NCBI GenBank assembly: GCA_003209375.1
Contig: QCRF01000012.1
Span: forward strand, 1-35,545
Source: Prochlorococcus sp. AG-459-N19
GTDB lineage: Bacteria; Cyanobacteriota; Cyanobacteriia; PCC-6307; Cyanobiaceae
Direction: 5' to 3'
Length of the DNA: 35,545 nucleotides
The notes beneath the pieces were generated by a model. The model did not search any database. It worked only from the letters and a program-made list of their open reading frames with translations, and was not told the DNA's origin. A program made the translations under genes and the position numbers. Within the stretch, counting starts at the first letter, position 1; each line of letters starts with the position of its first letter. Positions 16,873 to 26,339 of this stretch are shown here, one piece after another.

Positions 16873-18681
16873 TTACTGGTTTAATTTCAAGACTGCCATA
16901 AAAGCTTCTTGCGGGACTTCAACTTTACCCATTGCCTTCATCCTCTTTTTACCTTTGGCTTGTTTCTTTAAAAGTTTCTTTTTCCTGGAAATATCCCCTC
17001 CATAACATTTAGATAAAACATCTTTTCGCAAAGCACTTATACTTTCACTTGCAATAATCCTGCTACCGATTGATGCTTGAATAGGTATTTTAAATTGTTG
17101 CTTTGGAATAAGTTCTTTTAATTTCTCAACTAAACTTCTGCCAATTCCATAAGCCTTATCTTTATGAACAATAGAAGTTAATGGATCTGCTCTTTCTGAA
17201 TTTATTAGAACATCTAATCTAACAAGGTCATTTTTTCTATAGCCAATCAAATGATATTCCATTGATGCATAACCTTGGGTTCTACTTTTCATTTGATCAA
17301 AGAAATCTGTAACAACTTCTGCTAATGGAATTTCATAAATCAAGGTGACTCGATCTGTTGTTATGTATTTCATATCAATAAATACTCCCCTTCTTTCCTG
17401 GCATAAACCCATTAATGTTCCATTAAATTCATTAGGAGCATAAATTTCCATTTTCACATAAGGCTCTTCTATTGATTCTCTAAGTTGTGGATCAGGAATT
17501 GTAGAAGGATTGTCAATAAAGATATGTTCCTGCTGATTTAAATTAACTTTATAAATAACTGATGGAGCCGTTACGATTAGATCTAAGTCATATTCTCTTT
17601 CTAATCTTTCTTGAACAATCTCCATATGAAGAAGTCCTAGGAATCCGCACCTAAATCCGAAGCCCATTGCGCTACTGGTTTCGGGCTCATATTTTAAAGC
17701 TGCATCAGATAATTGTAATTTTTCTAGTGATACTCTTAAATCTGGGAATTGATCAGCATCAGTCGGGAATAAGCCACAAAAAACCATAGGATTTGCTGTC
17801 TTATATCCAGGCAAAGGATCATTGGCAGGTGAATTTAAAAGAGTAATCGTATCTCCCACTCTCGCATCAGCAACTGATTTTATAGAGGCAGCTAAATAAC
17901 CCACTTCTCCTGCATGTAATTCATCAACCTGCTGCTGATCGGGCGCCATTATTCCTATCTCATCTAGTTCATAATTTTTCTTACTTGCCATTAATAATAT
18001 TTTTTCTCTCTTATTTAGAGACCCAGATATCACCCTGAAATAAACAATAACTCCCCTGTACGGATCATAATAAGAATCAAAAATCAGTGCCTTTGTAGGT
18101 AGTTTAATTTCATCTTGAGGAGGAGGTACTCTTCTTACAATTGCTTCCAAAATATCTTTAATACCAACTCCAGTTTTTGCTGAACAATTTATTGCATTAG
18201 ATGTATCAAGTCCAATAATTTCCTCTATTTCTTGTTTTATTTTTTCGGCATCAGCCCCTGGTAAATCAACTTTATTTAAAACAGGAATTATTTCAAGATT
18301 ATTTTCTAAGGCAAGATAAACATTAGCTAAGGTTTGAGCTTCTACTCCTTGACTTGCATCAACAACAAGTAATGCGCCTTCACAAGCTTGAAGTGATCTA
18401 CTAACCTCATATGAGAAATCAACATGCCCTGGAGTATCTATTAAGTTCAAAACATATTCTTGGGAATCGTCAGCTTTATATTTCATCCTAGCGGCCTGTA
18501 ACTTTATAGTAATTCCTCTCTCTCTTTCAAGATCCATACTGTCCAAAAATTGTTCTTGCATATCCCTTTGCTGCACAGTACCAGTATCTTGAAGTAACCT
18601 ATCTGCAAGGGTAGATTTACCATGGTCAATATGAGCGATTATGCAGAAATTTCTAATTTTTGAAACCGATATATCAGTCAT
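16873..18681 (-). CDS. lepA: Elongation factor 4 (LepA)
   Basis: Ribosome-bound translational GTPase that acts on initiation or back-translocation of stalled ribosomes. Its 602 aa is full length. The G1 motif is [10 protein letters not shown]2 is in RERGITIK, G3 is DTPGHVDF and G4 is NKVD. EF-G-like domains follow ([36 protein letters not shown]), with the unique LepA C-terminal domain at the end ([20 protein letters not shown]). The start is ATG at 18681. It lies 55 bp downstream of mqo's start-distant end, on the same strand. Confidence 0.98.
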
Positions 18682-18736
18682 ATAGAAAGAAAAATTCTCC
18701 TCTTATTACATCTTGATTAATATTAGCTAATTAGAA

Positions 18737-20233
18737 TTATGGATGGAAACCAAAAATGGAATTATTTCTTTTTTTAATTTCTTTTATGAAGGTACTGTAA
18801 TTTTCAGAGACTGATAGTTCTGGATAAATTAAGTCATTTATTTTCTTCTGAAGATTATTCTTATCGTTTAAAAATAAAACAGATTTTTCTAGAACCTTAA
18901 CCATAATTGAAACCGCAGTACTTGCTCCAGGAGAGGCTCCCAACAAGGCTGATAATGATCCATCAGATGAATTTACAATCTCAGTTCCAAATTTCAAAGA
19001 ACCACCACCTTCAGTTTTTTTTATTATTTGGACTCTTTGACCCGCATTCTTTAAATACCAATCAGAAGGATTAGCTGATGGCATCATATTCTTTAAATTC
19101 TCAACTCTTGAGTTATGGTTCTTTAATGATTGTGATATTAGGTAATTAATTAAATCGTTGTTCTTGAAACCAACGTCTAACATAGAAAAAATATTATTCT
19201 TTTTAATTGAACTAAATAAGTCAAAGTATGAACTTTGTTTTAGAAATTTCGTTGTAAATCCAGCAAAAGGTCCATATAAAAGAAGTTGTTTATTATCAAT
19301 CCATCTGGTGTCTAAATGAGGCACAGACATTGGTGGCGATCCAATATCAGCTTTACCATAAACTTTTGAGTTATGTTTTTCTGTTAGATCTTTTTTCTCG
19401 CAAATAAGCCATTTCCCACTAACAGGAAATCCGCCATAACTTTTTGCTTCTGGAATTTTTGATTTTTGTAAATAATTAATTGTTTTTCCACCAGCACCAA
19501 GAAAAACGTAGCCAGTTCTAATTGAAGTTTTTCTACCTTCAGAACTGATTTCTAGTTCCCATTGTTTTTTATCAATTTTCTTTAAATCTACTAATTCTGT
19601 TTTGTATCTAATTTCAACATTTTTGTTTAAGGAAACTAATGCCAAATACTCTTTAGTTAAAGCCTCAAAATTAATATCAGTTCCTCTACCTATTCTGGTA
19701 GCAGCAATTTGAGTAGATGTATTTCTATCTTTTGTTATTAGAGGAGCCCATGATGAAATTTCATCAAAAGATGTAGAAAATTCCATATCGATAAATTCAG
19801 GATTTTCGGTCATTTTCTGAAATCTTTTTTTTAAAAAAGAAATATTATCCTGACCAGAAACAAAGCTAATATGAGGAATAAATTTTAGAAACTTCTTAAT
19901 ATCAATTTTCCCTGCTTCATACAATGAGGCCCATAAAGACATGGATGTTTCAAAAGAACGATTTATTGAGAGCGCTTTATCTATTTTTAGATTTCCTTTT
20001 TCATCTAAAGGGGTATAGTTTAATTCGCAATTAGCCGCATGTCCTGTGCCTGCATTATTAAAAGCGCCAGTACTTTCATTTCCAGGAGCATTTAATTTTT
20101 CAATAATAAGAAATTTTATATCTGGTAAAACTTCAGAAATTAGGAGGGCTAAAGTACTACTCATTATCCCTGCTCCTACTAAGACTGCATCAAAGTAGTT
20201 ATTGTCATTAGTGGGATTTTTAGATGAAGTCAC
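18737..20233 (-). CDS. mqo: Malate:quinone oxidoreductase
   Basis: FAD-dependent, membrane-peripheral enzyme that oxidises malate to oxaloacetate and passes electrons to quinone. The product is 498 aa, normal length. The FAD dinucleotide fold is at the N-terminus, [19 protein letters not shown] (about residues 14-32). The MQO blocks [47 protein letters not shown] and [12 protein letters not shown] are present. The last part has [14 protein letters not shown] and [15 protein letters not shown]. The start is ATG at 20233. It is divergent from the Nfu gene with a 70-bp gap. Confidence 0.95.
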   Translation of the reverse strand: MTSSKNPTNDNNYFDAVLVGAGIMSSTLALLISEVLPDIKFLIIEKLNAPGNESTGAFNNAGTGHAANCELNYTPLDEKGNLKIDKALSINRSFETSMSLWASLYEAGKIDIKKFLKFIPHISFVSGQDNISFLKKRFQKMTENPEFIDMEFSTSFDEISSWAPLITKDRNTSTQIAATRIGRGTDINFEALTKEYLALVSLNKNVEIRYKTELVDLKKIDKKQWELEISSEGRKTSIRTGYVFLGAGGKTINYLQKSKIPEAKSYGGFPVSGKWLICEKKDLTEKHNSKVYGKADIGSPPMSVPHLDTRWIDNKQLLLYGPFAGFTTKFLKQSSYFDLFSSIKKNNIFSMLDVGFKNNDLINYLISQSLKNHNSRVENLKNMMPSANPSDWYLKNAGQRVQIIKKTEGGGSLKFGTEIVNSSDGSLSALLGASPGASTAVSIMVKVLEKSVLFLNDKNNLQKKINDLIYPELSVSENYSTFIKEIKKRNNSIFGFHP

Positions 20234-20303
20234 AACAGAAAATTATCTTTTTTGCAATTAATCAGATTTCTTTCTAGGCTTATTATAAAGTTAATCCAAA
20301 ATT

Positions 20304-20549
20304 ATGAGTACTGACACACTCTCGCTGACAAACGAAAATGTAGAAAAAGTCCTTGACGAGCTAAGACCTTTTTTAATTTCTGATGGAGGTAATGTAGAGA
20401 TTGCAGAAATAGATGGTCCAATTGTCAAAGTCAGACTTCAAGGAGCATGTGGTAGTTGCCCAAGTAGCACTATGACTCTCAAAATGGGTATTGAAAGAAA
20501 GTTAAAAGAAATGATTCCTGAAATAAGCGAAGTTGTCCAGGTTTTATAA
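20304..20549 (+). CDS. nfu: NifU C-terminal-domain (Nfu) iron-sulfur scaffold
   Basis: An 81-aa stand-alone NifU C-terminal domain. It is an Fe-S cluster carrier that receives clusters from the SUF system and delivers them to photosystem I and other apo-proteins; in cyanobacteria this type of protein is regarded as the main scaffold. The domain starts [20 protein letters not shown], and the cluster ligands are in [14 protein letters not shown], CxxC at about C53 and C56. The length is typical for cyanobacterial Nfu. The start is ATG at 20304. It converges on the 85-aa membrane protein with a 22-bp gap. Confidence 0.95.
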   Translation: MSTDTLSLTNENVEKVLDELRPFLISDGGNVEIAEIDGPIVKVRLQGACGSCPSSTMTLKMGIERKLKEMIPEISEVVQVL

Positions 20550-20571
20550 AAATTTTTAAATGAAATATATA

Positions 20572-20829
20572 TTATTTGGTTTTTAATTCCTTCAACAAAG
20601 ATGATTCCATATCAAGGCAATCAATTGGAAGTCCTTGACCAATAGCGATTAAAAGAGGTGCAAGAATTCCTAAAGTAAAAACTAAATTTGATTGGCTTAC
20701 ATCATATTTACTCAAAGTAAAAGTTATCAAATAAATAATTGAAAAATAAGCATGTAGTGAAAAAAATTCTTTTGGCTTTAACACTGGCCACCTTAAAGTA
20801 TTTCCCAAGAAATATAAAAAACCTGTCAT
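20572..20829 (-). CDS. Small membrane protein of unknown function (85 aa)
   Basis: An 85-aa protein beginning MTGFLYFLGNTLRWPVLKPK. It has two hydrophobic stretches: FFSLHAYFSIIYLITFTLS (about residues 22-40) and LVFTLGILAPLLIAIGQGLP (about 49-68). The ends are short and charged, so a two-helix hairpin in the membrane is likely. I do not recognise a family, but the clear two-helix layout, ATG start and codon use support a real gene. It has its own 3' neighbour (Nfu) in convergent orientation, and 219 bp of leader/promoter region lie beyond its start. Confidence 0.75.
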   Translation of the reverse strand: MTGFLYFLGNTLRWPVLKPKEFFSLHAYFSIIYLITFTLSKYDVSQSNLVFTLGILAPLLIAIGQGLPIDCLDMESSLLKELKTK

Positions 20830-20979
20830 AAATAAATAGTTACATGAAGATTAAACCAAATATAAACATAAACCTTTTTAGAGACTATTTATAAAAAAAT
20901 TTACCTAAGATAATAATTAAAAAAACATTAAATCTTCGTTTCTATTTGTAAAAGCTAGACATGAGGTTAAAAATACGCT

Positions 20980-20985
20980 TATAAT
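20980..20985 (+). promoter_or_regulatory. -10 box of the DUF4278 gene
   Basis: A perfect TATAAT that would place the transcription start near 20992, exactly where the first hairpin of the leader begins. This agreement of box and structure is the reason for the call. No good -35 is visible (AGACAT lies in the expected position), and the start was not measured. Confidence 0.5.
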
Positions 20986-20991
20986 TGTTTT

Positions 20992-21084
20992 GTAGCAATC
21001 GCTACTTTTTCGTTCACCCTCATTTGAGGGCGCAGTTCGAGTCATACCATGGAACGGGGGATGGCCGTGTTGTCAAATCGAAAC
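20992..21084 (+). promoter_or_regulatory. Structured 5' leader of the DUF4278 gene
   Basis: About 93 nt upstream of the preferred start codon, with GC content well above its surroundings. It contains GTAGC-AATC-GCTAC (20992-21005, followed by TTTTT), CCCTC-ATTT-GAGGG (21017-21030), and CATGG...CCGTG (21048-21069, with one G-T pair). This is strong local secondary structure with a T-run after the first stem, so an attenuator-like or stability function is possible. If ATG 21049 is used instead, the last part would be translated (MERGMAVLSNRN...). I know the sequence only from this window and cannot state a named RNA family. Confidence 0.55.
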
Positions 21085-21258
21085 ATGACTACTTTAACTT
21101 ACAGAGGTAAAAACTACGTTCAAAACAAAGAAGCTGCTAAAAAGCAACTTGTTGAACTTACCTACAGAAGAAACGTATACACCAATAGAATGGATGACGC
21201 TTCTTCAAGTAATGAAAAAGCAGAATTAAATTACAGAGGTGTTAATTACACTAAATAA
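21085..21258 (+). CDS. DUF4278 'TYRG' repeat small protein
   Basis: A 57-aa protein, MTTLTYRGKNYVQNKEAAKK at the start. It carries three copies of the TYRG-type unit: LTYRGKNYVQNK, LTYRRNVYTNR and LNYRGVNYTK. This is the DUF4278 pattern common in marine picocyanobacteria, of unknown function; it is soluble and basic. I choose ATG 21085 because the family usually begins at MxxLTYRG and because the twelve extra codons from ATG 21049 fall in a structured leader. The alternative start at 21049 gives 69 aa. A strong hairpin terminator follows 12 bp after the stop, so it is transcribed alone. Confidence 0.8.
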   Translation: MTTLTYRGKNYVQNKEAAKKQLVELTYRRNVYTNRMDDASSSNEKAELNYRGVNYTK

Positions 21259-21270
21259 TTTAATTAAACA

Positions 21271-21303
21271 AAAAAAAAGCCCCTTTTTCAGGGGTTTTTT
21301 TTT
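21271..21303 (+). terminator. Rho-independent terminator after the DUF4278 gene
   Basis: CCCC (21280-21283) pairs with GGGG (21291-21294) around the loop TTTTTCA. A G-T pair and eight A-T pairs extend the stem outwards, and nine T follow the GGGG. It is a textbook intrinsic terminator, and it also separates this gene from arsM. Confidence 0.9.
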
Positions 21304-21334
21304 AGCTATATTTATTAAGAGGCCTTTAAAAAAT

Positions 21335-22129
21335 ATGTCTAAAAGTTGCTGTAATACAAACACATCGAATAAAGCACCTGATCAATTCGATCATAAAGAT
21401 GCGATTCAAAAAAGATATGGCTCAGCCGCACAAGAAAAAGAAAGTTGTCTTTGTACACCAGTTGGGTTTAATCCCGTTTTACTTGAAGCAATTCCTCAAG
21501 AGGTTATAGAAAGAGACTATGGGTGTGGTGACCCAACAAAATATGTTCAAAAAAACGACATAGTCTTAGATCTTGGAAGTGGTAGCGGCAAAAATGCTTT
21601 CATTTGTTCCCAAATTGTTGGGAAAGAAGGGAAAGTTATTGGAGTTGATCAGAATCCTGACATGCTTTCTTTATCAAGATCAGCCTCTAAAGAAGTCACA
21701 AAAAATATAGGTTTCAACAATACAGAATTTCTAGAAGGTTCAATTGAAAAACTTGATAAATTAGATAAAAATTTAAATCCATTAATCGCAGATAAATCAG
21801 TTGATATTATTTTAAGTAATTGCGTTTTAAACTTAGTAAGTCCAGAATCTAGAAATAACCTTCTAAATAACATAAGAAGAGTTTTAAAAGATAATGGAAG
21901 AATTGCAATTAGCGATATCGTCTCTAACAAAAAAGTTCCTTTAAGATTGCAAAATGATCATGATTTATGGACAGGATGTATTAGTGGAGCATGGTATGAG
22001 CCAGAGTTTATAAGTGATTTTAAAGAACTAGGATTTAAAAATTTAAAATTTGCAGAAAGGAGTGCTGAACCTTGGAAAGTAATTGAGCATATTGAATTTA
22101 GAACAGTAACTTTAGTGGGCAACATTTAA
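21335..22129 (+). CDS. arsM: Arsenite S-adenosylmethyltransferase (ArsM)
   Basis: SAM-dependent methyltransferase that methylates As(III) to volatile or less retained methylarsenicals. The product is 265 aa. It starts MSKSCCNTNTSNK and contains KESCLCTPVGF (C38 and C40), the SAM-binding loop DLGSGSGKNAFI, GVDQNPDML, ILSNCVLNLV and WTGCISGAW. The cysteines in the last two blocks, together with the upstream pair, match the As(III)-binding cysteines of ArsM. The open frame extends upstream to 21239, but that would run through the terminator and the previous gene, so ATG 21335 is the start. A class V aminotransferase follows after 36 bp. There is no arsR or arsB beside it. Confidence 0.88.
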   Translation: MSKSCCNTNTSNKAPDQFDHKDAIQKRYGSAAQEKESCLCTPVGFNPVLLEAIPQEVIERDYGCGDPTKYVQKNDIVLDLGSGSGKNAFICSQIVGKEGKVIGVDQNPDMLSLSRSASKEVTKNIGFNNTEFLEGSIEKLDKLDKNLNPLIADKSVDIILSNCVLNLVSPESRNNLLNNIRRVLKDNGRIAISDIVSNKKVPLRLQNDHDLWTGCISGAWYEPEFISDFKELGFKNLKFAERSAEPWKVIEHIEFRTVTLVGNI

Positions 22130-22165
22130 AAAAATTTAAGAGTTGAAAATATAATATAAATTTCC

Positions 22166-23341
22166 ATGAGAGATAATCTAAGAGATCAAATACCCGCATT
22201 AAAAAATAAGTATTATTTCAACTATGGCGGTCAAGGACCATTACCAAAATCTTCTCTAGAAGCAATAGTTAAAACTTGGGAAATTATCCAAGATTTAGGA
22301 CCATTTACCAATGATATGTGGCCTTTTATTTACAAAGAAATATTGACCACAAAAAGAGTCATTGCGCAAAAATTAGGTGTCAATTCAAAGAATGTAGCTT
22401 TTACCGAAAATATCTCTTCCGGTATGATTTTGCCCTTTTGGGGAATAAAAGTAGAAGAGGGAGAAGAGTTGTTAATAAGTGACTGTGAACATCCTGGAGT
22501 AGTGGCTGCAAGTCGAGAATTTTGCAGAAGAAATAAATTAATATTCAAAGTTTTGCCTATCCAAAAAATTAAAAATCTAAACGACGAAAATATAATTTTA
22601 GAGATTTTGAAAAATATAAATAGTAAGACTAAGATCCTAATTATTTCTCATATCTTATGGAACTTTGGATATAAAATTCCTATAAAAAAAATTTCTATCG
22701 AATTAAAAAATAATCGAGAAGATTCTTATTTACTTGTTGATGGAGCTCAAACCTTTGGGCACATAAATATTGAAAAAGAAGTTTTTTATTCTGATTTATA
22801 TTCAATAACTTCTCATAAGTGGGCATGTGGTCCAGAAGGTCTTGGAGCAATTTATGTCTCAGATAGATTTATTCATGAAACAGATCCAACAATAATTGGT
22901 TGGAAATCATTAAAAAAAGAACAAGGCATTTATGAGCCCTCAGATAATCTTTTTCATGATGATGCAAGGAAATTTGAAATAGCTACCTCTTGTATTCCTT
23001 TACTTGCTGGACTCCGGAATTCTTTAGATCTTTTGGATAAAGACTGCCATGAAAAAGAAAAAAACAAAGATATCAAAAAATTAAGTGGAAAACTTTGGGA
23101 TGAATTAAATCAATCAAAGGGTGTTGAATTAGTTTTAGAAAAAAAATATTTAAATGGGATTGTTAGTTTTAATATCGAAAATATTAAAGATAAGGATAAA
23201 TTTGTAAAGAAACTTGGAGAAAAGAAAATTTGGATTAGAGTTTTAGAAGATCCAAAATGGTTTAGAGCATGCGTACATCAAATGACTACAGAAGCTGAGA
23301 TTGACTTACTTGCTAGAGAAATAAAAAAAATATTGACTTAA
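22166..23341 (+). CDS. Class V aminotransferase (cysteine desulfurase / isopenicillin-N-epimerase-like)
   Basis: PLP-dependent fold type I enzyme of 391 aa. The N-terminus YYFNYGGQGPLPKSS is the class V opening, and D192 in VDGAQTFGH contacts the PLP nitrogen. K218 in SITSHKWACGPEGLG is the PLP lysine. It is related to NifS/SufS-type desulfurases and isopenicillin-N-epimerase-like proteins. No conserved desulfurase active-site cysteine loop stands out, so the activity is not certain. The start is ATG at 22166, 36 bp after arsM, which suggests a two-gene unit. Confidence 0.85.
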   Translation: MRDNLRDQIPALKNKYYFNYGGQGPLPKSSLEAIVKTWEIIQDLGPFTNDMWPFIYKEILTTKRVIAQKLGVNSKNVAFTENISSGMILPFWGIKVEEGEELLISDCEHPGVVAASREFCRRNKLIFKVLPIQKIKNLNDENIILEILKNINSKTKILIISHILWNFGYKIPIKKISIELKNNREDSYLLVDGAQTFGHINIEKEVFYSDLYSITSHKWACGPEGLGAIYVSDRFIHETDPTIIGWKSLKKEQGIYEPSDNLFHDDARKFEIATSCIPLLAGLRNSLDLLDKDCHEKEKNKDIKKLSGKLWDELNQSKGVELVLEKKYLNGIVSFNIENIKDKDKFVKKLGEKKIWIRVLEDPKWFRACVHQMTTEAEIDLLAREIKKILT

Positions 23342-23370
23342 AGATCTTTTAATATAAAAAAAATTTTAGT

Positions 23371-24075
23371 TTACCAAGGTATCTCCGAGTTGTCCCATGC
23401 AATAAATTTTCCTGTAGATTCTGGTGATTGATTTTTAATAATATTGATCAAGAATTGGGACGATTTTTCTTTACTAAATAATTTATGTTCTGGAACAAAT
23501 TTATGAAAAGGTCTAGATAAAGCAGTATCTACAGTTCCTGGATGAAGCAATGTGATAGTAGCCTTTGGGAAACGTCTAGCCCATTCAATACTTAAAGATT
23601 TAAAAAACTGATTTTGCGCAGATTTTGCAGCTCTATATGAATACCAACCTCCAGTTTGATTATCTCCAATGCTACCAACTCTTGCACTTATACTTGCAAA
23701 ATTAAAATCAAAATCTTTTGGTATGAGTTCTTCAATTGCTTTAGCTAATAAAATAGGAGAAAAGGCATTTATTGAAAAACTTTCCATCATATTTTTTTTA
23801 TCAAGATGCTGTAATCTTTTTTCTGGTTGGAGAGAATCACTATGAAGTCTACCTGTAGCATTAACAACTAGCCTTAATTTTGAAGGATGATTTGATATTT
23901 TATTTTTCAACTGCAAAAGGGATTGAGAATCCTCTATGTCTAATTCCCAAAAAGGATTAAATTCACTTTTTCTGCCACACAAAACAACATCTAAATCTTT
24001 TTCACTTTCATTCAGATCTTTAGCTAGTTGTGTTCCAATTCCACCTGCTCCTACAACTAAGGCTAAGCCTTTCAT
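23371..24075 (-). CDS. Short-chain dehydrogenase/reductase (SDR)
   Basis: NAD(P)-dependent SDR of 234 aa. The cofactor loop is ALVVGAGGIGTQLAK (residues 5-19, a GxGGIG variant of the usual GxxxGIG). The fold markers are LVVNATGRLHS, then a serine in ASISARVGS and the catalytic YSYRAAKSAQNQF (YxxxK). HPGTVDTALSRPF follows in the usual substrate-side position. The family resembles the CsgA-type SDRs. The substrate is unknown. The start is ATG at 24075. It converges on the aminotransferase (29-bp gap), with murE upstream on the same strand. Confidence 0.87.
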   Translation of the reverse strand: MKGLALVVGAGGIGTQLAKDLNESEKDLDVVLCGRKSEFNPFWELDIEDSQSLLQLKNKISNHPSKLRLVVNATGRLHSDSLQPEKRLQHLDKKNMMESFSINAFSPILLAKAIEELIPKDFDFNFASISARVGSIGDNQTGGWYSYRAAKSAQNQFFKSLSIEWARRFPKATITLLHPGTVDTALSRPFHKFVPEHKLFSKEKSSQFLINIIKNQSPESTGKFIAWDNSEIPW

Positions 24076-24156
24076 TTTTTTTTTAATAACTCAATTGATT
24101 TTAAGAAACTTTTCTTGTGTTTTGCGTGAAGATCCTTCTTATTTGATTAGGAAATT

Positions 24157-25692
24157 TTATTGAGATTTATTTTTTTCTTTTAATAATTTATAAGCTATTT
24201 TTCTATCATCAAAATTAATAACTTTATCATTGATAATTTGGTAGTCTTCATGTCCTTTTCCTGCAATTAAAACAATATCTTTTGTATTGGCAAATTTAAT
24301 AGATTCATTTATTGCTTTAAATCTATCAATTTCAATTATTATTTTTTCTCTTTTTTTTATACCCATCAAAATATCATTTACTATCTTTTGGGGTTCTTCT
24401 GATCTTGGATTATCTGAGGTTATAAAAAGTTGATCAGAAAACTCTTCAGCTATTGATCCCATTAAAGGCCTTTTACCAAGATCTCGATCTCCTCCACAGC
24501 CAAAAACAGTAATGAGTTTCCCCTTGCAAAGTTTTTTAATTGATTGCAAAACTTTTTTTAATCCATCAGGAGTGTGGGCATAATCAACAAATACTGTTGG
24601 AAGTGATCTTGAAACGTCATCATTATCAATTTCTATTTTCTCCATTCGTCCAGGAGCGCCAGGGAAAGATCGTATTAACTTTGATAGATCTTTTAAAGAA
24701 AAATTAAGTTTATACAAAATTGTTATTGCTTGAAGCGCATTCATTAAATTAAATTCACCAACAAGTGGAACAAAAAGTTGAATTTTTTCCTTGGGTGTAT
24801 GAAAAATGCAGGTTGAGCCATTTTCAGTAAATTTTTTATCTGTTACGAAAAAAAAATCATCATTTTCAAATTCACTTTCAGTAATCTTTGTAGACACTAA
24901 TGAAGATCTTTTTTCAAGATCAGACGATAATTTAGATATCCAAGGATCATCGTGATTTAATACAGAAATTCCATCCTTTTCTATTAAATAAGGTGGAAAA
25001 AACAATTTTCTTTTTGTTTGAAAATAAGATTCCATATCTGAGTGATAATCAAGATGATCTTGAGTTAAATTAGTAAAAATAGCGGCCTCAAATTCGCATC
25101 CTGATATTCTCTTTTGAGCAATAGAGTGAGAACTTACCTCTAATATCGCAAATTCAGATTCTGCCTCAACAGCAGCATTTAATTTCTTTTGAAGTTTATC
25201 GGCGAAATCAGTTGTATGAGAAGCCACTTCTGAGAAGCCAGGCCATCTATTAAACAAGGTCCCAAATAATGCAGTCTTTTTACCTAATTTTTTTAAAAGA
25301 TATTCCAATAAGAAAGTAATTGTCGTTTTTCCATTTGTACCAGTAACACCAATAAGTTTAAGTTTTCTTGAAGGCCTATTCCAAAACTCAGCAACAATTT
25401 GACCAAAAATATAATCTAAATTATCCTCAATAACCAAAATTCTTTCTCGATCAATAGATCCAATTTTCTCTTTTACAGCAGACCCAATAATGGCAGCCTC
25501 CGCGCCATTTTCAATTGCCTCAATGCAAAATTTTCCTCCATCAACATTTAAACCAGGCATTCCTAAAAATAAAGTTCCTTTTTGTACTTCTTTAGAGTTA
25601 AAAGAAATATTATTGATTTCATGATCTATTAACTCTAATGAAGGAATAATTCCTACCGAATGTAAAAGTTTAAATAATTTTATAGATCTCAT
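24157..25692 (-). CDS. murE: UDP-N-acetylmuramoyl-L-alanyl-D-glutamate--2,6-diaminopimelate ligase
   Basis: Cytoplasmic Mur ligase adding the third residue of the peptidoglycan stem peptide. The product is 511 aa. The ATP loop is GVTGTNGKTTITF, UDP-MurNAc contacts include ASHTTDFADKL, and DHLDYHSDMESYFQTKRKLFF is the carbamylated-lysine region. The specificity motif near the C-terminus is SDNPRSEEP, a DNPR sequence that indicates meso-diaminopimelate as the substrate. The start is ATG at 25692. The glutaredoxin-like gene lies upstream with an 8-bp gap, so the two are likely co-transcribed. Confidence 0.96.
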   Translation of the reverse strand: MRSIKLFKLLHSVGIIPSLELIDHEINNISFNSKEVQKGTLFLGMPGLNVDGGKFCIEAIENGAEAAIIGSAVKEKIGSIDRERILVIEDNLDYIFGQIVAEFWNRPSRKLKLIGVTGTNGKTTITFLLEYLLKKLGKKTALFGTLFNRWPGFSEVASHTTDFADKLQKKLNAAVEAESEFAILEVSSHSIAQKRISGCEFEAAIFTNLTQDHLDYHSDMESYFQTKRKLFFPPYLIEKDGISVLNHDDPWISKLSSDLEKRSSLVSTKITESEFENDDFFFVTDKKFTENGSTCIFHTPKEKIQLFVPLVGEFNLMNALQAITILYKLNFSLKDLSKLIRSFPGAPGRMEKIEIDNDDVSRSLPTVFVDYAHTPDGLKKVLQSIKKLCKGKLITVFGCGGDRDLGKRPLMGSIAEEFSDQLFITSDNPRSEEPQKIVNDILMGIKKREKIIIEIDRFKAINESIKFANTKDIVLIAGKGHEDYQIINDKVINFDDRKIAYKLLKEKNKSQ

Positions 25693-25700
25693 ATAAAAAA

Positions 25701-26003
25701 TTATTTCTCCAGAATGGTACTAATATTTTTTTGAAACCAATTCTTTAATTGATCATCTTTTAATCTTGGAGAAATGCGAGGCAATTCTATGATCTCGTCG
25801 GACCTAATTTTTTCAATAGCAATAACAGGTACTTCATAATCATATTTTTTATATTTATCTTTATATAAATCGACCCTATCAATATCAATTTCTTTAAGCT
25901 CCTCTAGATTTGGGAATAACTCATTAAGATTTATTTTTGCAAGTTTGTTTTTTAATGAATCACAAAGGCAACATCCCTGCCTAACAAAAATAAATATTTT
26001 CAT
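25701..26003 (-). CDS. Glutaredoxin-like protein (DUF836 family)
   Basis: A 100-aa thioredoxin-fold protein. It begins MKIFIFVRQGCCLCDSLKNK, where CCLC at positions 11-14 is the redox motif (C11 and C14, with C12 in between). The cis-proline region YEVPVIAI comes later, as in DUF836/glutaredoxin-like proteins. It is probably a cytoplasmic redox protein; its partner is unknown. It lies between yidD (4 bp upstream) and murE (8 bp downstream), so all three are closely packed on one strand. The start is ATG at 26003. Confidence 0.88.
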   Translation of the reverse strand: MKIFIFVRQGCCLCDSLKNKLAKINLNELFPNLEELKEIDIDRVDLYKDKYKKYDYEVPVIAIEKIRSDEIIELPRISPRLKDDQLKNWFQKNISTILEK

Positions 26004-26007
26004 TCAT

Positions 26008-26244
26008 TTAGTCAGGCACAGGGTCACATCCACAGGGAGTCAAAGGATGACATCTGCTTAATCTTTTTAAAGTTAACCACCCTCCCTTCCAAGGACCATG
26101 TCTAGTAATTGCCTCATATCCATAAGAGCTGCAACTTGGAATAAATCTGCATCTTGGTCCAAAAAAAGGAGAAAACCACTTTTGATAAAACGAAATCATT
26201 AAAAGAAGTATAGAAGTAATTGATTTATTGATAGTTTTGAACAC
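26008..26244 (-). CDS. yidD: Membrane protein insertion efficiency factor YidD
   Basis: Small 78-aa YidD (DUF37) family protein, thought to assist YidC in membrane protein insertion. It has an N-terminal amphipathic/hydrophobic segment ([15 protein letters not shown]) and the family signature [22 protein letters not shown], followed by [19 protein letters not shown] and the final CGCDPVPD. All conserved cysteines are present. The start is ATG at 26244, divergent from rpsD with 95 bp between the starts. Confidence 0.96.
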   Translation of the reverse strand: MFKTINKSITSILLLMISFYQKWFSPFFGPRCRFIPSCSSYGYEAITRHGPWKGGWLTLKRLSRCHPLTPCGCDPVPD

Positions 26245-26339
26245 TTTAATGATGTAAAATAATATTTCCAGTAGTAATTAGTTTAATTGAATTTAATCAA
26301 TTATCCAATTTATTGCAATTTTCTATTTAATTTAAAATT

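Noticed and set aside
21035..21043. GTTCGAGTC, which looks like a tRNA T-loop
   Set aside because: The flanking bases do not form a T-stem, and no acceptor or anticodon arm can be drawn around it.
21239..21334. Longer arsM frame starting inside the DUF4278 gene
   Set aside because: It would overlap the upstream gene and read through a strong terminator hairpin; ATG 21335 gives the usual ArsM start.
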